Shown: in pieces, positions 1-9,058 of the stretch
Layout of the letters: every line of letters begins with the position of its first letter
How positions within the stretch are numbered: position 1 is the first letter of the stretch
Assembly (NCBI RefSeq): GCF_001006305.1
Contig: NZ_LBHJ01000019.1
Location: 1-64,000 of the forward strand
Source of the DNA: Silvibacterium bohemicum
GTDB taxonomy: Bacteria; Acidobacteriota; Terriglobia; Terriglobales; Acidobacteriaceae
Direction: 5' to 3'
DNA: 64,000 nucleotides
Made by a program: the position numbers and the translations under genes
The notes under the pieces: generated by a model
Database searches by the model: none
The model's input: the letters and a program-made list of their open reading frames with translations, nothing else
What the model was told of the DNA's origin: nothing

Positions 1-240
1 CAAAGGCCGAATACATTGCCGCAGACTTGTCTCTCGAACGAACTAATCCTTGCAGTCGCGCGGCGGACCATACATTCTGGGAAGTAACTCCACAGGTCGA
101 AGCAATAGCTTGTTCCAATGGGAATTTTCCGTGAGGTAATCTCGCTCCGCGCGCGACATGTTTACGGCTCAAAGTTGACCGGACGGCCAAAGCTGAGAGA
201 AGTCCACGAGGCCATTTCCCTGCTTCTATCCAGCCACACT

Positions 241-741
241 CTACGGCGCCTGCTGAAGATGAAAGAGCATCCCGCCGGGCAGCGCATTATTGTCGCGTAT
301 ACCGTTGCGTAAAGACACGCGGACAACGCGGCCACCGGCCTCAACCCTGCTCATCATGACGCGCACGCTCTGCGTGGTGAAGTAATCGATGCTGAGATGG
401 TCGTCGCTCAGCCAGTGAAGATTCACGCCGTAAGCACGGTCGTTGCGCATGGCGCCGGAGAGCTCCGCGACCTCCTGCGTCTTTCCGTCGCCAATCACGG
501 CCACCTGGTAGTCGAAGGAGGTCTTCGCGTTTCCCGGCAGCTCGTATAACACGGCCGTGACTTTGCCGTCCGGCGATGTCGCGCGCGACACTTCGTCCCG
601 CTTCGGCTTGTGGTGCTCGAAGCGCACGGCGACCGCGAGAACTACAGCCGCAACCAGCACCAGAATCGCAAATGTCAGATTGAGATGCCGGCTGCGGGAG
701 CCGGATTTCGCAGCCGACACTTTTTCAGTCGACGTCACCAT
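241..741 (-). CDS. Hypothetical membrane-anchored protein, 166 aa
   Basis: Function not recognised. The protein begins with a short basic stretch and one hydrophobic segment (about residues 24-40, LTFAILVLVAAVVLAVAV), so it is probably an anchored protein with an outward-facing domain of about 120 residues. That domain has the phrase ATSPDGKVTAVLYE, seen in several small secreted or anchored families. There are no cysteines and no obvious catalytic motif. AAGGAGG lies 13 nt before the ATG, a long spacing, but no better start is visible. It lies downstream of rapZ on the same strand, 136 bp away, so it may be a late member of that operon or independent. Confidence 0.7.
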   Translation of the reverse strand: MVTSTEKVSAAKSGSRSRHLNLTFAILVLVAAVVLAVAVRFEHHKPKRDEVSRATSPDGKVTAVLYELPGNAKTSFDYQVAVIGDGKTQEVAELSGAMRNDRAYGVNLHWLSDDHLSIDYFTTQSVRVMMSRVEAGGRVVRVSLRNGIRDNNALPGGMLFHLQQAP

Positions 742-877
742 GTGAGATCCGGCGCCTCCTTCGTTGGGCTATCGTTCGCTTTCCGTGACCGGAGACGACG
801 AAATGTCTCGACGGCATTTCTTTGGCGAGGTCTTCTTCCGATACAGCTTCAATGCTATCGGCTTCTCACAATGAAAG

Positions 878-1840
878 CTAACGCGGCATGTCGCGGTGCG
901 CGGTCTTCACCCGATAGCCTTCCTTGGCCAGCCGCTTCTTGATCTCTTCAGCGATCATCACCGAACGGTGCTGGCCTCCGGTGCAGCCGAAGGCGACGGT
1001 GAGGTAGCTCTTGCCCTCGTGAATGTAGTGTGGGAGCAGAAAGAGCAGCATCTCGGTCACGCGTTTGAGAAACTCCTGCGTCTGGGGGAAATGCCCCACG
1101 TAGCCAATCACCTTGGGATGCCGGCCGGTGAGGTTGCGGAACTCGGGAATGAAGTGCGGATTGGGCAGGAAGCGGACATCGAAGACCAGGTCGGCCTCCA
1201 GCGGCACTCCGTTCTTGTAGCCGAAGCTGATCGACGAGACGAGCAGGCTCTTGCCATCCGACTCCCGCTCGAACTGATTCTGGATGTATGCCCGCAGCTC
1301 GTGGACATTGAAGCGCGAGGTGTCGATGAGGATGTCGGCTACGTTGCGAACCGGGTCCAGCAGCTTGCGCTCCGCCTGGATCGCCGGACCAACCATCTTC
1401 TCGCGACCCAGCGGATGCGGCCGCCGCGTCTCGGAGAACCGCCGCAGAAGAACCGGCTGCGATGCCTCCAGGTAGACGACCGTGGTATCGAGCTGCTCAC
1501 GAAGCTGCTTGAGCAGCGCGGGAAACTTCTCCAGCCGCTGCCCCTCGCGCACATCGACGACCAGCGCGGCGCGCGTGATCTCCATCGACTGCGCCACCAG
1601 CTCGGCAAAGCGCGGCAGCAGCTCGACGGGCAGGTTATCTACCGCGTAGTAACCGAGGTCTTCAAATGCTTTGAGCGCGGAGGCCTTGCCGGAACCGGAA
1701 AGGCCGGTGAGAATCACCAGCTCGCGCTTGGTGTCTCCCCGTTTCGTATCTGCATGACCAGCCTTTTGCGCCGCCGCATCGGCTTTTTTCGCCGGACGCG
1801 ACTTTCGCCGCGCAACAGCTTTCTTGTGCGGTCGAGCCAT
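878..1840 (-). CDS. rapZ: RapZ/YvcJ-family P-loop nucleotide-binding protein
   Basis: RapZ in E. coli is an adapter that directs RNase E to the sRNA GlmZ and so controls GlmS; in most phyla only nucleotide binding is established. Seen here are the N-terminal P-loop GLSGSGKA (residues 46-53), the following FEDLGYYAVDNLP block, and the C-terminal GCTGGQHRS motif that marks the family. The residue after the P-loop Lys is Ala, where Walker A normally has Ser or Thr. About 40 Lys/Arg/Ala-rich residues precede the conserved domain, so the protein (320 aa) is longer than the usual 285-290; a later start is possible but none has a good ribosome binding site. It is the last conserved gene of the lptCA-lptB-rpoN-hpf cluster. 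glmU lies elsewhere in this window. Confidence 0.95.
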   Translation of the reverse strand: MARPHKKAVARRKSRPAKKADAAAQKAGHADTKRGDTKRELVILTGLSGSGKASALKAFEDLGYYAVDNLPVELLPRFAELVAQSMEITRAALVVDVREGQRLEKFPALLKQLREQLDTTVVYLEASQPVLLRRFSETRRPHPLGREKMVGPAIQAERKLLDPVRNVADILIDTSRFNVHELRAYIQNQFERESDGKSLLVSSISFGYKNGVPLEADLVFDVRFLPNPHFIPEFRNLTGRHPKVIGYVGHFPQTQEFLKRVTEMLLFLLPHYIHEGKSYLTVAFGCTGGQHRSVMIAEEIKKRLAKEGYRVKTAHRDMPR

Positions 1841-1851
1841 AAAACAATCGT

Positions 1852-2093
1852 ACAGGGGATAGGGTGTAGGGGATAGGGCTCAGCAACCCAGGGTGTAGGG
1901 GTTAGGGTGCAGGGAGCAGGCATCAGTGTGCAGGCGTGAAGTGCGGGACGCAGGGTTCAGAGCACAGGAATAAAGCGAACGCAACAGTCACAGGGTGAAG
2001 CAGCGAATCCGCAAGCCAAACAAATGCGCGGAAGACCACTCGACCCTGCACGCTGCCTCGCTGCCCCCTAAACCCTCTCCCCTACCCCCTGCC
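1852..2093. repeat. G-tract / C-tract low-complexity repeats between hpf and rapZ
   Basis: Next to rapZ (1855-1920) the plus strand carries many runs of three or four G, with degenerate units such as GGGATAGGGTGTAGGGG and GGGGTTAGGGTGCAGGG. Next to hpf (2062-2093) it carries matching C runs such as CCCCCTAAACCC and CCCCTACCCCC. The arms are therefore degenerate inverted copies of a GGGGTNNGGG-type unit. On the hpf-rapZ transcript the first arm, right after the hpf stop codon, would be G-rich and the second C-rich. They could pair with each other, or the G-rich arm could fold as a quadruplex. No gene is seen here; in many Gram-negative bacteria ptsN occupies this position. Confidence 0.7.
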
Positions 2094-2094
2094 T

Positions 2095-2784
2095 TTAAGG
2101 CTCTTCAATCAGCTCCATCTTGCCGTCGCGTTTGCGATGCAGCACCTTCACGTTGCCGCGGGCGTCGCGGAAGACGAAGACCTCGCGGTCACGGAACTCG
2201 GCTTCCTTTACCGCCTCTTCGAGCGTCATGGGGCGCAGGGCTACGGAGTCGGTCGAGCGCACGATGTGTGGCTCGGGGATCGGCGTCTTCGAGGGAAAGC
2301 TGTGTACGGTCACCGGAATCACCGGAGTCGAGCGGCCCTTTCCATTTGCCTTATGGCCATTCGATTTCGCCGTGCCGTTCGAATGGGCGTTGCCGTTGAC
2401 TGCGGCCTCCGTGCCGTCGGCCGGGAGAGCTGCTGCCCGCCGCCGCGGTCGGAGCAGCTGAGCCTCCGCCGTGATCTTCTCTTCCTTTGGAGCGCGCTTC
2501 TTGGCTTCGAGTTTTTTCTTACACTTGATGGCTTGCGTTTCCGCTTTGTCCAACGCCTCGCGCAAAGCAGTCTCCATATTCGGAGATTCGGAGATGCCGA
2601 CAAAGGTGTGCAGCCGGGTCTTGATCGTCACCTCAGCGGTTTGCCGGTACTTCTCGGCGCTGAGAACGACGTGCACGCTGGTGATCCTGGGAAAGAGCTT
2701 GGTGATTCGATCCACGCCCTCTTCGGCCAGAGTGCGCAGGGCGCGGGTTACGGTCACCTGTCTGCCGGTGTACTCAACCTGCAT
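2095..2784 (-). CDS. hpf: Long-form ribosome hibernation promoting factor
   Basis: HPF/RaiA proteins bind the 30S decoding centre in stationary phase; long forms dimerise through a C-terminal domain and produce 100S ribosomes. The N-terminal domain (about residues 1-105, VEYTGRQVTVTRALR...) and the C-terminal domain (about residues 170-229, VRSTDSVALRPMTLEEA...FVFRDARG) are both present, giving a 229-aa long form. The linker between them is Asn/Gly/His/Ser-rich (NGNAHSNGTAKSNGHKANGK). The ATG at 2784 was chosen because the domain starts there and GGGAG lies 8 nt upstream; the frame stays open further upstream without family similarity. It sits between rpoN and rapZ, the standard order. Confidence 0.95.
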   Translation of the reverse strand: MQVEYTGRQVTVTRALRTLAEEGVDRITKLFPRITSVHVVLSAEKYRQTAEVTIKTRLHTFVGISESPNMETALREALDKAETQAIKCKKKLEAKKRAPKEEKITAEAQLLRPRRRAAALPADGTEAAVNGNAHSNGTAKSNGHKANGKGRSTPVIPVTVHSFPSKTPIPEPHIVRSTDSVALRPMTLEEAVKEAEFRDREVFVFRDARGNVKVLHRKRDGKMELIEEP

Positions 2785-3069
2785 GGGGATAACTCCCTTC
2801 TCGGTGGATAAAGATGAGATCAACGAAGTGTCTGAAAGAGTTCCGAAAACTACCAGACTTAAAGATGGCGATTTTATACCCTTTTCGGAAGGATTGCCCA
2901 AAGATGGGAGGGGCCGGATCGGACCGGATATCGAACAGGGCAAGGATGGAGGGTATGAGGGAAATCCGGGACGAACCAGCGGGGCTTGCCAGGGAACGAA
3001 TGATTGGGTCATCTCCCGTGCTTGCAGAGGCCGGAGATCGGCCTCACTTCATTATCTTCGCACGCGGCG

Positions 3070-5124
3070 CTATCCTCGCACGCGGCGCTGATGCGTGCTG
3101 GGGATACGCAGATCTTCGCGATACTTGGCCACCGTGCGGCGGGTGACATCGATGCCCTGGCTCTGCAGCATGGCGGCGATATGATCGTCGGTCAGCGGTT
3201 TGCGCGGGTCTTCTTCCTCGATCAGCTTCTTCACCTTGCGCTTGAGCAGCATCAGCGGCGTGCCCGAGCCCTCCGGCCCGTTCACTCCCTCGGAGAAGAA
3301 GAAGCGCAGCTCATACACACCCTGCGAGGTGTGGACATACTTGTTTGAAACCGCGCGGCTCACCGTGGAAGGATGCACACCTATCTCTTCGGCAACTTCC
3401 TTGATCATCATAGGCCGCAAGGCCTCGACGCCTTTTTCGAGGAAGTCCTGCTGCCGCCGGACGATGGCCTCGCAGGTGCGCAGGATGGTGTTCTTGCGCT
3501 GCTCGATATTGCGCATGAGCTGCAGCGCCGAGCGGTAGCGCTCCTTCACATAATCCTTGACCTCTTTTTCCGCACCCTCCTGGGTCAGCATGCGCCGGTA
3601 ACCCTGGTTAAGCCGCAGGTTGGGAAGGTCCTCTTCGTTCATGACTACAACGTACTCGTCGCCGCGCTTGACGAAGGCCACATCCGGCTCGATCAGCCGC
3701 GCGTCCGAGCGATTGAAGCGCTGTCCGGGCCGGGGATCGAGGGTGCGGATAAAATCTATGGCCTGCTGCACCGCTTCCATGGAGCGGCCTACGGCCTTGG
3801 ACAGCTCGCGAGGGTCGCGCTTCTGCAGCAGCTGGAGGTGCTTGTCGATGATCCTGGTCGCGGTCTCGAAGAGCTCGATGCGCGGGTCGATAGACAGGGG
3901 TCCAGATGGCTGGGGTTCGGATGGCTGAAACCCAGTCGCCTGAAACCCAGTCGGCTGGAACGCAGTCGCTTGGAACCCGGTCGCATGGCCATTCGACTCG
4001 ACGCTAGGCGGCGTCTCCGGAGCTGCATGCAGATCGGCGGAAGGGATAGCCGGTGGTGCATCGGACGAGCTTCCGGCCGGCCCAACATGCCCGTTGCCGC
4101 CGTGCCCGTTGGCCGCGTATCCCGCGTGTCCATTGTTATTGTTGACGTATCCATTGCCGTTGCTGACGTGCCCGTTTGCGTGGAGATCCGCCGCCGCCGG
4201 AAGGCCGGCAGCAGCCGCGAGATCGATCCCAGCTTGATCGGGATCGAGGATGATCCCGGAGATTTCTTCTGCCCGGTGACCATTTCCTCCCTGAACGTTT
4301 TCTCGATGATCATTTTCTGAGTGGCCATTGCGATCCGCGTGCTCGCTGCCGCTCCGCTGCTGCCGGTCAAGCTGCTTCTTGAAGATCAGATCGAATTCTT
4401 TGCTGTGAGCCTCGACCTGGACCAGAAGGCACTCCCGCAGGTCGCGCGTTCCGATGCCGATCGGGTCCAGCTGGCGGACGATTGCCAGCCCCGCTGCCAG
4501 ATGCGCCCGGGCCCGCTCCAACATGGCCGGCGGCAGGTCGGCGATGGCATGATGGCCGTTCCCATGGGAGGCGTCGGGAGACAGTTGTTCACGCAGATAC
4601 CCGTCAAGCAGTTCTTCATCGGTTGCCCGCAAGTAGCCGTCTTCATTGAGGTTACCGATGATGTACTCGGCCGCGTCGCGAATTGCCGGAAGAAGATTGA
4701 GAGAGCCGAGCTGCCAGAAGATGTGGTCGGTCAGGGTGCCGGGCGAGGAGAGGTAGTTCTCGAGCGAGGGCGCTTCGGTGATCTCAAAGCTGTTCGGAGT
4801 GCGGAAGCCGGGGTCGAGATAATCCTGGAAATACGAGCCGAAGTCGATCTCTTCGAAGGGATCGGTCTTCTTTTCGGGCTCATTTTCGGTGGCCCGGAGC
4901 TCTACCGCCCGGTCATGCTCGATCTCCTGGGCCGCAACCTCGTCGAGCAGAGGGACGTTCTCTTCAATCTCTTCCAGGATCGGATTCTCGGTGATCTCGG
5001 CGTTGATCATCTCCTTCAGCTCAAGCTTGTTCAGCGCCAGCACGCTGACCATCTGCATCAGGCCAGGGGTCAGGATCTGCCGTTGCGCTACCTTCAAGCT
5101 CAGCTTGGGTTGGAGTAATGCCAT
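3070..5124 (-). CDS. rpoN: RNA polymerase sigma-54 factor with large low-complexity insertion
   Basis: Sigma-54 recognises -24/-12 promoters and needs AAA+ enhancer-binding proteins for open-complex formation. Region I (residues 1-50, LKVAQRQILTPGLMQMV), the acidic region II, the core-binding domain, the HTH (VAEEIGVHPSTVSRAVSNKYV) and a C-terminal RpoN box (RRTVAKYREDLRIP) are all present. The protein has 684 aa against about 480 for typical family members. Most of the excess is at about residues 252-412, inside the core-binding domain, where Asn-Gly-His runs (VNNNNGHAGYAANGHGGNGH) are followed by five-residue ATGFQ/PTGFQ repeats. AGGA lies 5 nt before the ATG. The gene is 268 bp downstream of lptB and 285 bp upstream of the hpf start. 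Confidence 0.97.
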   Translation of the reverse strand: MALLQPKLSLKVAQRQILTPGLMQMVSVLALNKLELKEMINAEITENPILEEIEENVPLLDEVAAQEIEHDRAVELRATENEPEKKTDPFEEIDFGSYFQDYLDPGFRTPNSFEITEAPSLENYLSSPGTLTDHIFWQLGSLNLLPAIRDAAEYIIGNLNEDGYLRATDEELLDGYLREQLSPDASHGNGHHAIADLPPAMLERARAHLAAGLAIVRQLDPIGIGTRDLRECLLVQVEAHSKEFDLIFKKQLDRQQRSGSEHADRNGHSENDHRENVQGGNGHRAEEISGIILDPDQAGIDLAAAAGLPAAADLHANGHVSNGNGYVNNNNGHAGYAANGHGGNGHVGPAGSSSDAPPAIPSADLHAAPETPPSVESNGHATGFQATAFQPTGFQATGFQPSEPQPSGPLSIDPRIELFETATRIIDKHLQLLQKRDPRELSKAVGRSMEAVQQAIDFIRTLDPRPGQRFNRSDARLIEPDVAFVKRGDEYVVVMNEEDLPNLRLNQGYRRMLTQEGAEKEVKDYVKERYRSALQLMRNIEQRKNTILRTCEAIVRRQQDFLEKGVEALRPMMIKEVAEEIGVHPSTVSRAVSNKYVHTSQGVYELRFFFSEGVNGPEGSGTPLMLLKRKVKKLIEEEDPRKPLTDDHIAAMLQSQGIDVTRRTVAKYREDLRIPSTHQRRVRG

Positions 5125-5392
5125 CGCATCCTAGAAAACGAAAAATTGTGGTGAAGTTGTCTCCCAGTTTACATGCTGGAGAGCGTCCCCCTTGAACATT
5201 AACTCTTTCGCAGGAACCCGCGCCAGCAGGAAGGCCCTTAAAATGCTGTGAATCTTGAAATTACAAGGCTGGATTTACCAAATCGGACCACGCCGAAATC
5301 GTCCAATGATTCTCAGACTCGGCCCACAGCCGCATCGGGCCCTATAGCCATAGATCACGCGAGAGATCCTTCGGCGTCAGCTCGGATGGCTT

Positions 5393-6124
5393 TTAGCTGA
5401 GGGAAAAGCCTTCGCCCAGGTACAGCCTGCGCACCTCGGCGTCATTCCCCAGCTGGTCCGGCGTGCCGTCGGCAAAGATCTTGCCCTCGTTGATCACATA
5501 AGCGCGATCGGTAACCGAGAGCGTCTCACGAACATTATGATCCGTAATCAGGACGCCGATGCCGCTGGTTTTAAGGTCGAAGATAATTTCCTGCAGGTCG
5601 AGTACCGCAATGGGATCGATTCCCGAAAAGGGCTCGTCCAGCAAGATGAAGGACGGCTGGATGCACAGGCAGCGGGCAATCTCCACCCTGCGCCGTTCGC
5701 CGCCGGAGAGCGCGTAGCCGCGTGTCTTGCGGATGGTCCCCAGATTCAGTTGCTCGATGAGCTTTTCGGTGCGCGAGCGGCGCATCTCGCGGGAGACGTT
5801 CTGCACCTCCAGCACCGCGAGGATATTCTCCTCGACCGTAAGCTTGCGGAAGACCGAAGGCTCCTGGGGAAGATAACTGATGCCGTATTGGCGCGCGCGC
5901 ATGTACATGGGAACGCGGGTGATATCCTCGCCATCGGCCAGGACGCGCCCAGAATCCGGCGCAATCAACCCCACGATCATGTAGAAACTGGTCGTCTTGC
6001 CGGCGCCGTTCGGACCAAGCAGCCCGACCACTTCGCCCTGGCTGACATGAACGCTGACACCGCGAACTACCTGACGTCCTTTGTAGGACTTGCCGATCTC
6101 ATCGGTCGAAAGCTTCTGCATCAC
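5393..6124 (-). CDS. lptB: LPS export ABC transporter ATP-binding protein LptB
   Basis: LptB is the cytoplasmic ATPase that powers extraction of lipopolysaccharide from the inner membrane by LptFG and its passage through LptC-LptA. The 243-aa protein has Walker [10 protein letters not shown] (about residues 36-44), the Q-loop region PQEPSVF, signature [15 protein letters not shown], Walker [13 protein letters not shown] and the switch His in LITDHNVRE. These are intact and the PFSGIDP form is typical of LptB. Its start codon overlaps the stop of the upstream lptC/lptA gene (ATGA), indicating translational coupling. lptF and lptG are not in this window. Confidence 0.96.
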   Translation of the reverse strand: MMQKLSTDEIGKSYKGRQVVRGVSVHVSQGEVVGLLGPNGAGKTTSFYMIVGLIAPDSGRVLADGEDITRVPMYMRARQYGISYLPQEPSVFRKLTVEENILAVLEVQNVSREMRRSRTEKLIEQLNLGTIRKTRGYALSGGERRRVEIARCLCIQPSFILLDEPFSGIDPIAVLDLQEIIFDLKTSGIGVLITDHNVRETLSVTDRAYVINEGKIFADGTPDQLGNDAEVRRLYLGEGFSLS

Positions 6125-8724
6125 TTCGGAGTACGCGTCTCGGTGACGGCACTCGACTGCCCCCCGCTTACCACGACGCTATCATCCTGACTATTGAAAA
6201 TCAAACGCGCTCCAGTAGTCGTTCCCTTCACCTTGTCGAAGACATGCGGGAGGTTCCCCGGCGCGCCGGTAAGCACGTATTTGCCGTCGTCCGAGGTGTA
6301 CACCAGCTTCTCTCCCGTGGCCTTGCGGCCGGGCTGCGTCATCACCACATTGCCCGTCGCCACCATGTGATCGATCTGGCTCACGTCCTGCGGCTGCGCA
6401 CCGGAGGCCGGCGTCTTCGCCGCGCTCGAATTGCCCGTTTGCTGATTCCCTGCAGGCTTGGGCGATAAAAACACCTGGGCCGCGTCGGAGTGGATCACGC
6501 CGTCCGGCTCCTCTGCGACCACGCTGCCGTGGAAATCGGCGCGGCGCTCGGCATCGGAGTACTCCAGCGTCCGGCTGTGAATGCGCACCACGCTCGGCTG
6601 GTGCTTCGCTCCCAGATTCGAAGTCAGGTTCGCGCTCACCACCGCGGCGGTGCTGCCCTCCGGCCCATAAGCCTTCAACGCCTGCGGATTCTGGCTGACC
6701 TCGAGCACCGGCGCGGCGATGGAGTGGTCGCTCTGCCACATGCGCGCCGGAGTCGTGGCCGATCCGTAGAAGAGGCTTACATTCGTGGCATGGCGCAGGT
6801 CGCCGCGATCCGCAGTAATGTAGACAGGGCCTGAGCCCCCGAGATCGGGCACACCTGCGCCTGCAATAGGCTGCTGCGCACCGGAGGCATTCTGCTGGCG
6901 GTAGGTGGCCTTCAGCGTTCCCTGCGCCGTCGCGTCGCCCGAGTCACGGTGGTAATCGATGAACTGGGCGGACATCTGCAGAGCGTCGCCATCCTTGAGC
7001 CGCGGGCTTCCTGTCAGGTGCAGGATCTGATCCGACGAATGATACTCGGCGTGGTTGGCCCAGGAGGTCAGCGTCGTCGGATCGCTCTTCGCGCCCTCTT
7101 TCTTCACCGGAGTCTGCGTCATCACCACATGGCCGTCTTGAATCGCGGTATCGATCTGCGAGGTTTCGGCGTCGCTGGCTGATTTTTTATCCGAACCAGC
7201 CGCAGCCTTCTCTACGGTCTTTACGACATTGGCCTTGGCGGCACCGGCCTTCGCATCGGTTTCTTTCGCGGCCTTCGGCTGCTGCGTGAAGGTCATGTGC
7301 AGCCGGTCTCCGCTGCTGGTGTTGGTCGATCCGTCCTGAGCCAGGTCGACGATCTTGGTCGAACCTGAACCATCCAGCTGCTTGATCGCCGTTCCCGTGG
7401 GATCGAGGGTTGCGAGCAGTTGATCGCCGCTGATATTCGTCAGCTCCTGGCCGCCTTTCGACGGAATCGTATGCAGATTGACCTGAGCATTCCCGGTGGC
7501 GAGCGCCTTTTGCGCGATGCTCTTCTTGCCATCCGGGCCGGGGACAAAGTCCACATCCAGCATGGAGGACTGCACCTGACGCGATGCCGTGCCCCTGGGG
7601 TCGTTGGCCAGCTTGAAGATCTGCTCCACGAAGCTGACTGCATCGCGGCAGCGGCCGTGCTTCAGCGTGGAATTCGCGCCCAGGGTCAGCGTGCAGCTCA
7701 CCGCCGTGCCGTGCATGCTGCTGTTGTCGCCATTGGAGACGAAGTTCACGCCGCCGGCGACATCGATCTGGACCGGCTGGCTCTTCGCATCGAGCTGCGT
7801 ATGCGAGTTCTCCGCGGTCAGTACCGCTCCGCTATCGGTGAGCATGCGCACGTGCCCCTGAGAGTCCACGCTCGAGGCCGATCCGTCCTTCCGGAAGTAG
7901 ATGATGGCCTGGTCGGACGAGCTCTTCTCGGTCTGGTAGTCGGTGGAAGGATGGAGCAGAAATGCCTGCCGCGAATCGCGGAGCAGCGTGGCGTGCGTGG
8001 CGTGAACGATAGCCAGATTGCCGTTGTTGCTGGTGGTCAGCACCACTTCCTGATCGAGCACGAGCAGGCCGGTCTTCGAGTTGTAGCTGGCTCCGGTCGA
8101 GCTTCCCGCCGCCTTGGGCAGCGAAAACTCGGTGTGCTCCGAGGTGACGGCGTCGCCGGTCTTCTCGTTGAAGACCAGGCCGCTGGTCTTGATGTGGATG
8201 ATCTGCTGCTGCGCCTTTGCATCGTCCTGGCCAGTCTGGCCGGGCTGGTTGGCCTGGTTGGGTTGATTGGTCTGATTCGCTTGACCAGTCTTCGCCGGAG
8301 CGGCCTTCCCCGCGCTGCTGTCGTCGCCCAGCCCGGAAAGATCGATCTGGACATTGCCCTTGGCGCTCACGATGCCCGACGACTTGTCGTAATCGAACTC
8401 CGAGCCGTAGATCTTGTCGGCGCGATTCGATCCCGGCGCGCCATACAGCGTGATCTGCACATCGTGGAGCGTGGCGTGGCCGCCCTGCTTGTACTGGAAG
8501 AGCTTCGAGGCGTGAATGGTGTAGAGCGTGTGCCCCTGCGCGGAATGAGAAAAGGTAAAGCCATCCGCGGTCTGCTGGATGTCGATTCCCAGCCTGGCCG
8601 GGAGGTCTTTCTCAAAATGGCGAAAGCGATACCGGGCATACAGAAAGAAAGCAGCCAGGACCACAAACAGCAGGCAAGCCAGCAACACAATGCTCTGGCG
8701 AAGCCTCGCCACGGTCAGACGCAT
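6121..8724 (-). CDS. LptC/LptA-type LPS transport protein (OstA-like), 867 aa
   Basis: LptC and LptA are periplasmic beta-jellyroll proteins that form the bridge carrying LPS to the outer membrane. The N-terminus has one membrane segment (about residues 10-30) followed by an LptC-like domain ([27 protein letters not shown]). The rest contains several OstA/LptA-like stretches, for example [35 protein letters not shown] and, near the end, [30 protein letters not shown]. The length suggests a fusion of LptC with one or more LptA-type domains, separated by Gln/Asn/Pro-rich and Ala/Lys-rich linkers ([19 protein letters not shown]). It is coupled to lptB. Exact domain borders cannot be fixed by eye. 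Confidence 0.88.
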   Translation of the reverse strand: MRLTVARLRQSIVLLACLLFVVLAAFFLYARYRFRHFEKDLPARLGIDIQQTADGFTFSHSAQGHTLYTIHASKLFQYKQGGHATLHDVQITLYGAPGSNRADKIYGSEFDYDKSSGIVSAKGNVQIDLSGLGDDSSAGKAAPAKTGQANQTNQPNQANQPGQTGQDDAKAQQQIIHIKTSGLVFNEKTGDAVTSEHTEFSLPKAAGSSTGASYNSKTGLLVLDQEVVLTTSNNGNLAIVHATHATLLRDSRQAFLLHPSTDYQTEKSSSDQAIIYFRKDGSASSVDSQGHVRMLTDSGAVLTAENSHTQLDAKSQPVQIDVAGGVNFVSNGDNSSMHGTAVSCTLTLGANSTLKHGRCRDAVSFVEQIFKLANDPRGTASRQVQSSMLDVDFVPGPDGKKSIAQKALATGNAQVNLHTIPSKGGQELTNISGDQLLATLDPTGTAIKQLDGSGSTKIVDLAQDGSTNTSSGDRLHMTFTQQPKAAKETDAKAGAAKANVVKTVEKAAAGSDKKSASDAETSQIDTAIQDGHVVMTQTPVKKEGAKSDPTTLTSWANHAEYHSSDQILHLTGSPRLKDGDALQMSAQFIDYHRDSGDATAQGTLKATYRQQNASGAQQPIAGAGVPDLGGSGPVYITADRGDLRHATNVSLFYGSATTPARMWQSDHSIAAPVLEVSQNPQALKAYGPEGSTAAVVSANLTSNLGAKHQPSVVRIHSRTLEYSDAERRADFHGSVVAEEPDGVIHSDAAQVFLSPKPAGNQQTGNSSAAKTPASGAQPQDVSQIDHMVATGNVVMTQPGRKATGEKLVYTSDDGKYVLTGAPGNLPHVFDKVKGTTTGARLIFNSQDDSVVVSGGQSSAVTETRTPK

Positions 8725-8749
8725 AAAGGTATTTTCTCAGATGCGGGTA

Positions 8750-8869
8750 GTTGCAAAGCGGGTGGCTGCAAAGCGGGTGGCTGGGAAGCGGGTGGCTGGG
8801 AAGCGGGTTGCTAAAAAGCGGTTGGCTAAAAAGCTGGTAGCGAACAAACGGGCGGCTAAAGTCCGGTCA
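8750..8869 (+). repeat. 15-bp tandem repeat, eight degenerate units
   Basis: Eight contiguous 15-bp units, best described by GCTAAAAAGCGGGTG, run from 8750 to 8869; a partial unit precedes them. The last unit is GCTAAAGTCCGGTCA. In one plus-strand frame, opening with ATG at 8741 and closing at 8992, the array encodes a Lys/Arg/Ala/Val pentapeptide repeat (AKRVA, GKRVA, KKRLA). A weak AAAGG lies 11 nt before that ATG. It may be a small basic protein or purely an intergenic repeat. It lies just upstream of the lptC/lptA start on the opposite strand. Confidence 0.85.
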
Positions 8870-8989
8870 GGGATAACCCGGCTAGCTAGAACGGTCGTGG
8901 CAGAACAGCGAAGTTTAGAGTTTCTAATCCAAATCCTATTTGCAAGTCTTTCCTCGAAGGCCGCAGCGCATACCATCCACCAATTACGC

Positions 8990-9049
8990 TAACCGTTCTT
9001 CAGCTGACCGCACTTTAGCGACCCGCTTTTTAGCGACCCGCCTTTCAGC
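8990..9049 (-). repeat. Inverted partner array of the 15-bp repeat, four units
   Basis: Read on the minus strand this segment has four units of the same 15-bp repeat (GCTGAAAGGCGGGTC, GCTAAAAAGCGGGTC, GCTAAAGTGCGGTCA, GCTGAAGAACGGTTA). It faces the 8750-8869 array across about 120 bp. Both arrays contain an almost identical GCTAAAGTSCGGTCA unit at or near their inner ends. The array lies directly after the TAG stop of the gene at 9059-9682 and in its reading frame, so readthrough would add a Lys/Arg/Ala/Val tail like the one encoded by the other array. Confidence 0.85.
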
Positions 9050-9058
9050 TGTCGTCGA

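Noticed and set aside
118-312. A 64-codon plus-strand frame at the left edge
   Set aside because: It overlaps the end of the 166-aa gene on the other strand, has no ribosome binding site and no recognisable family.
8750-9049. The 15-bp arrays as a CRISPR
   Set aside because: The units are contiguous without unique spacers, are too short, and no cas gene is present.
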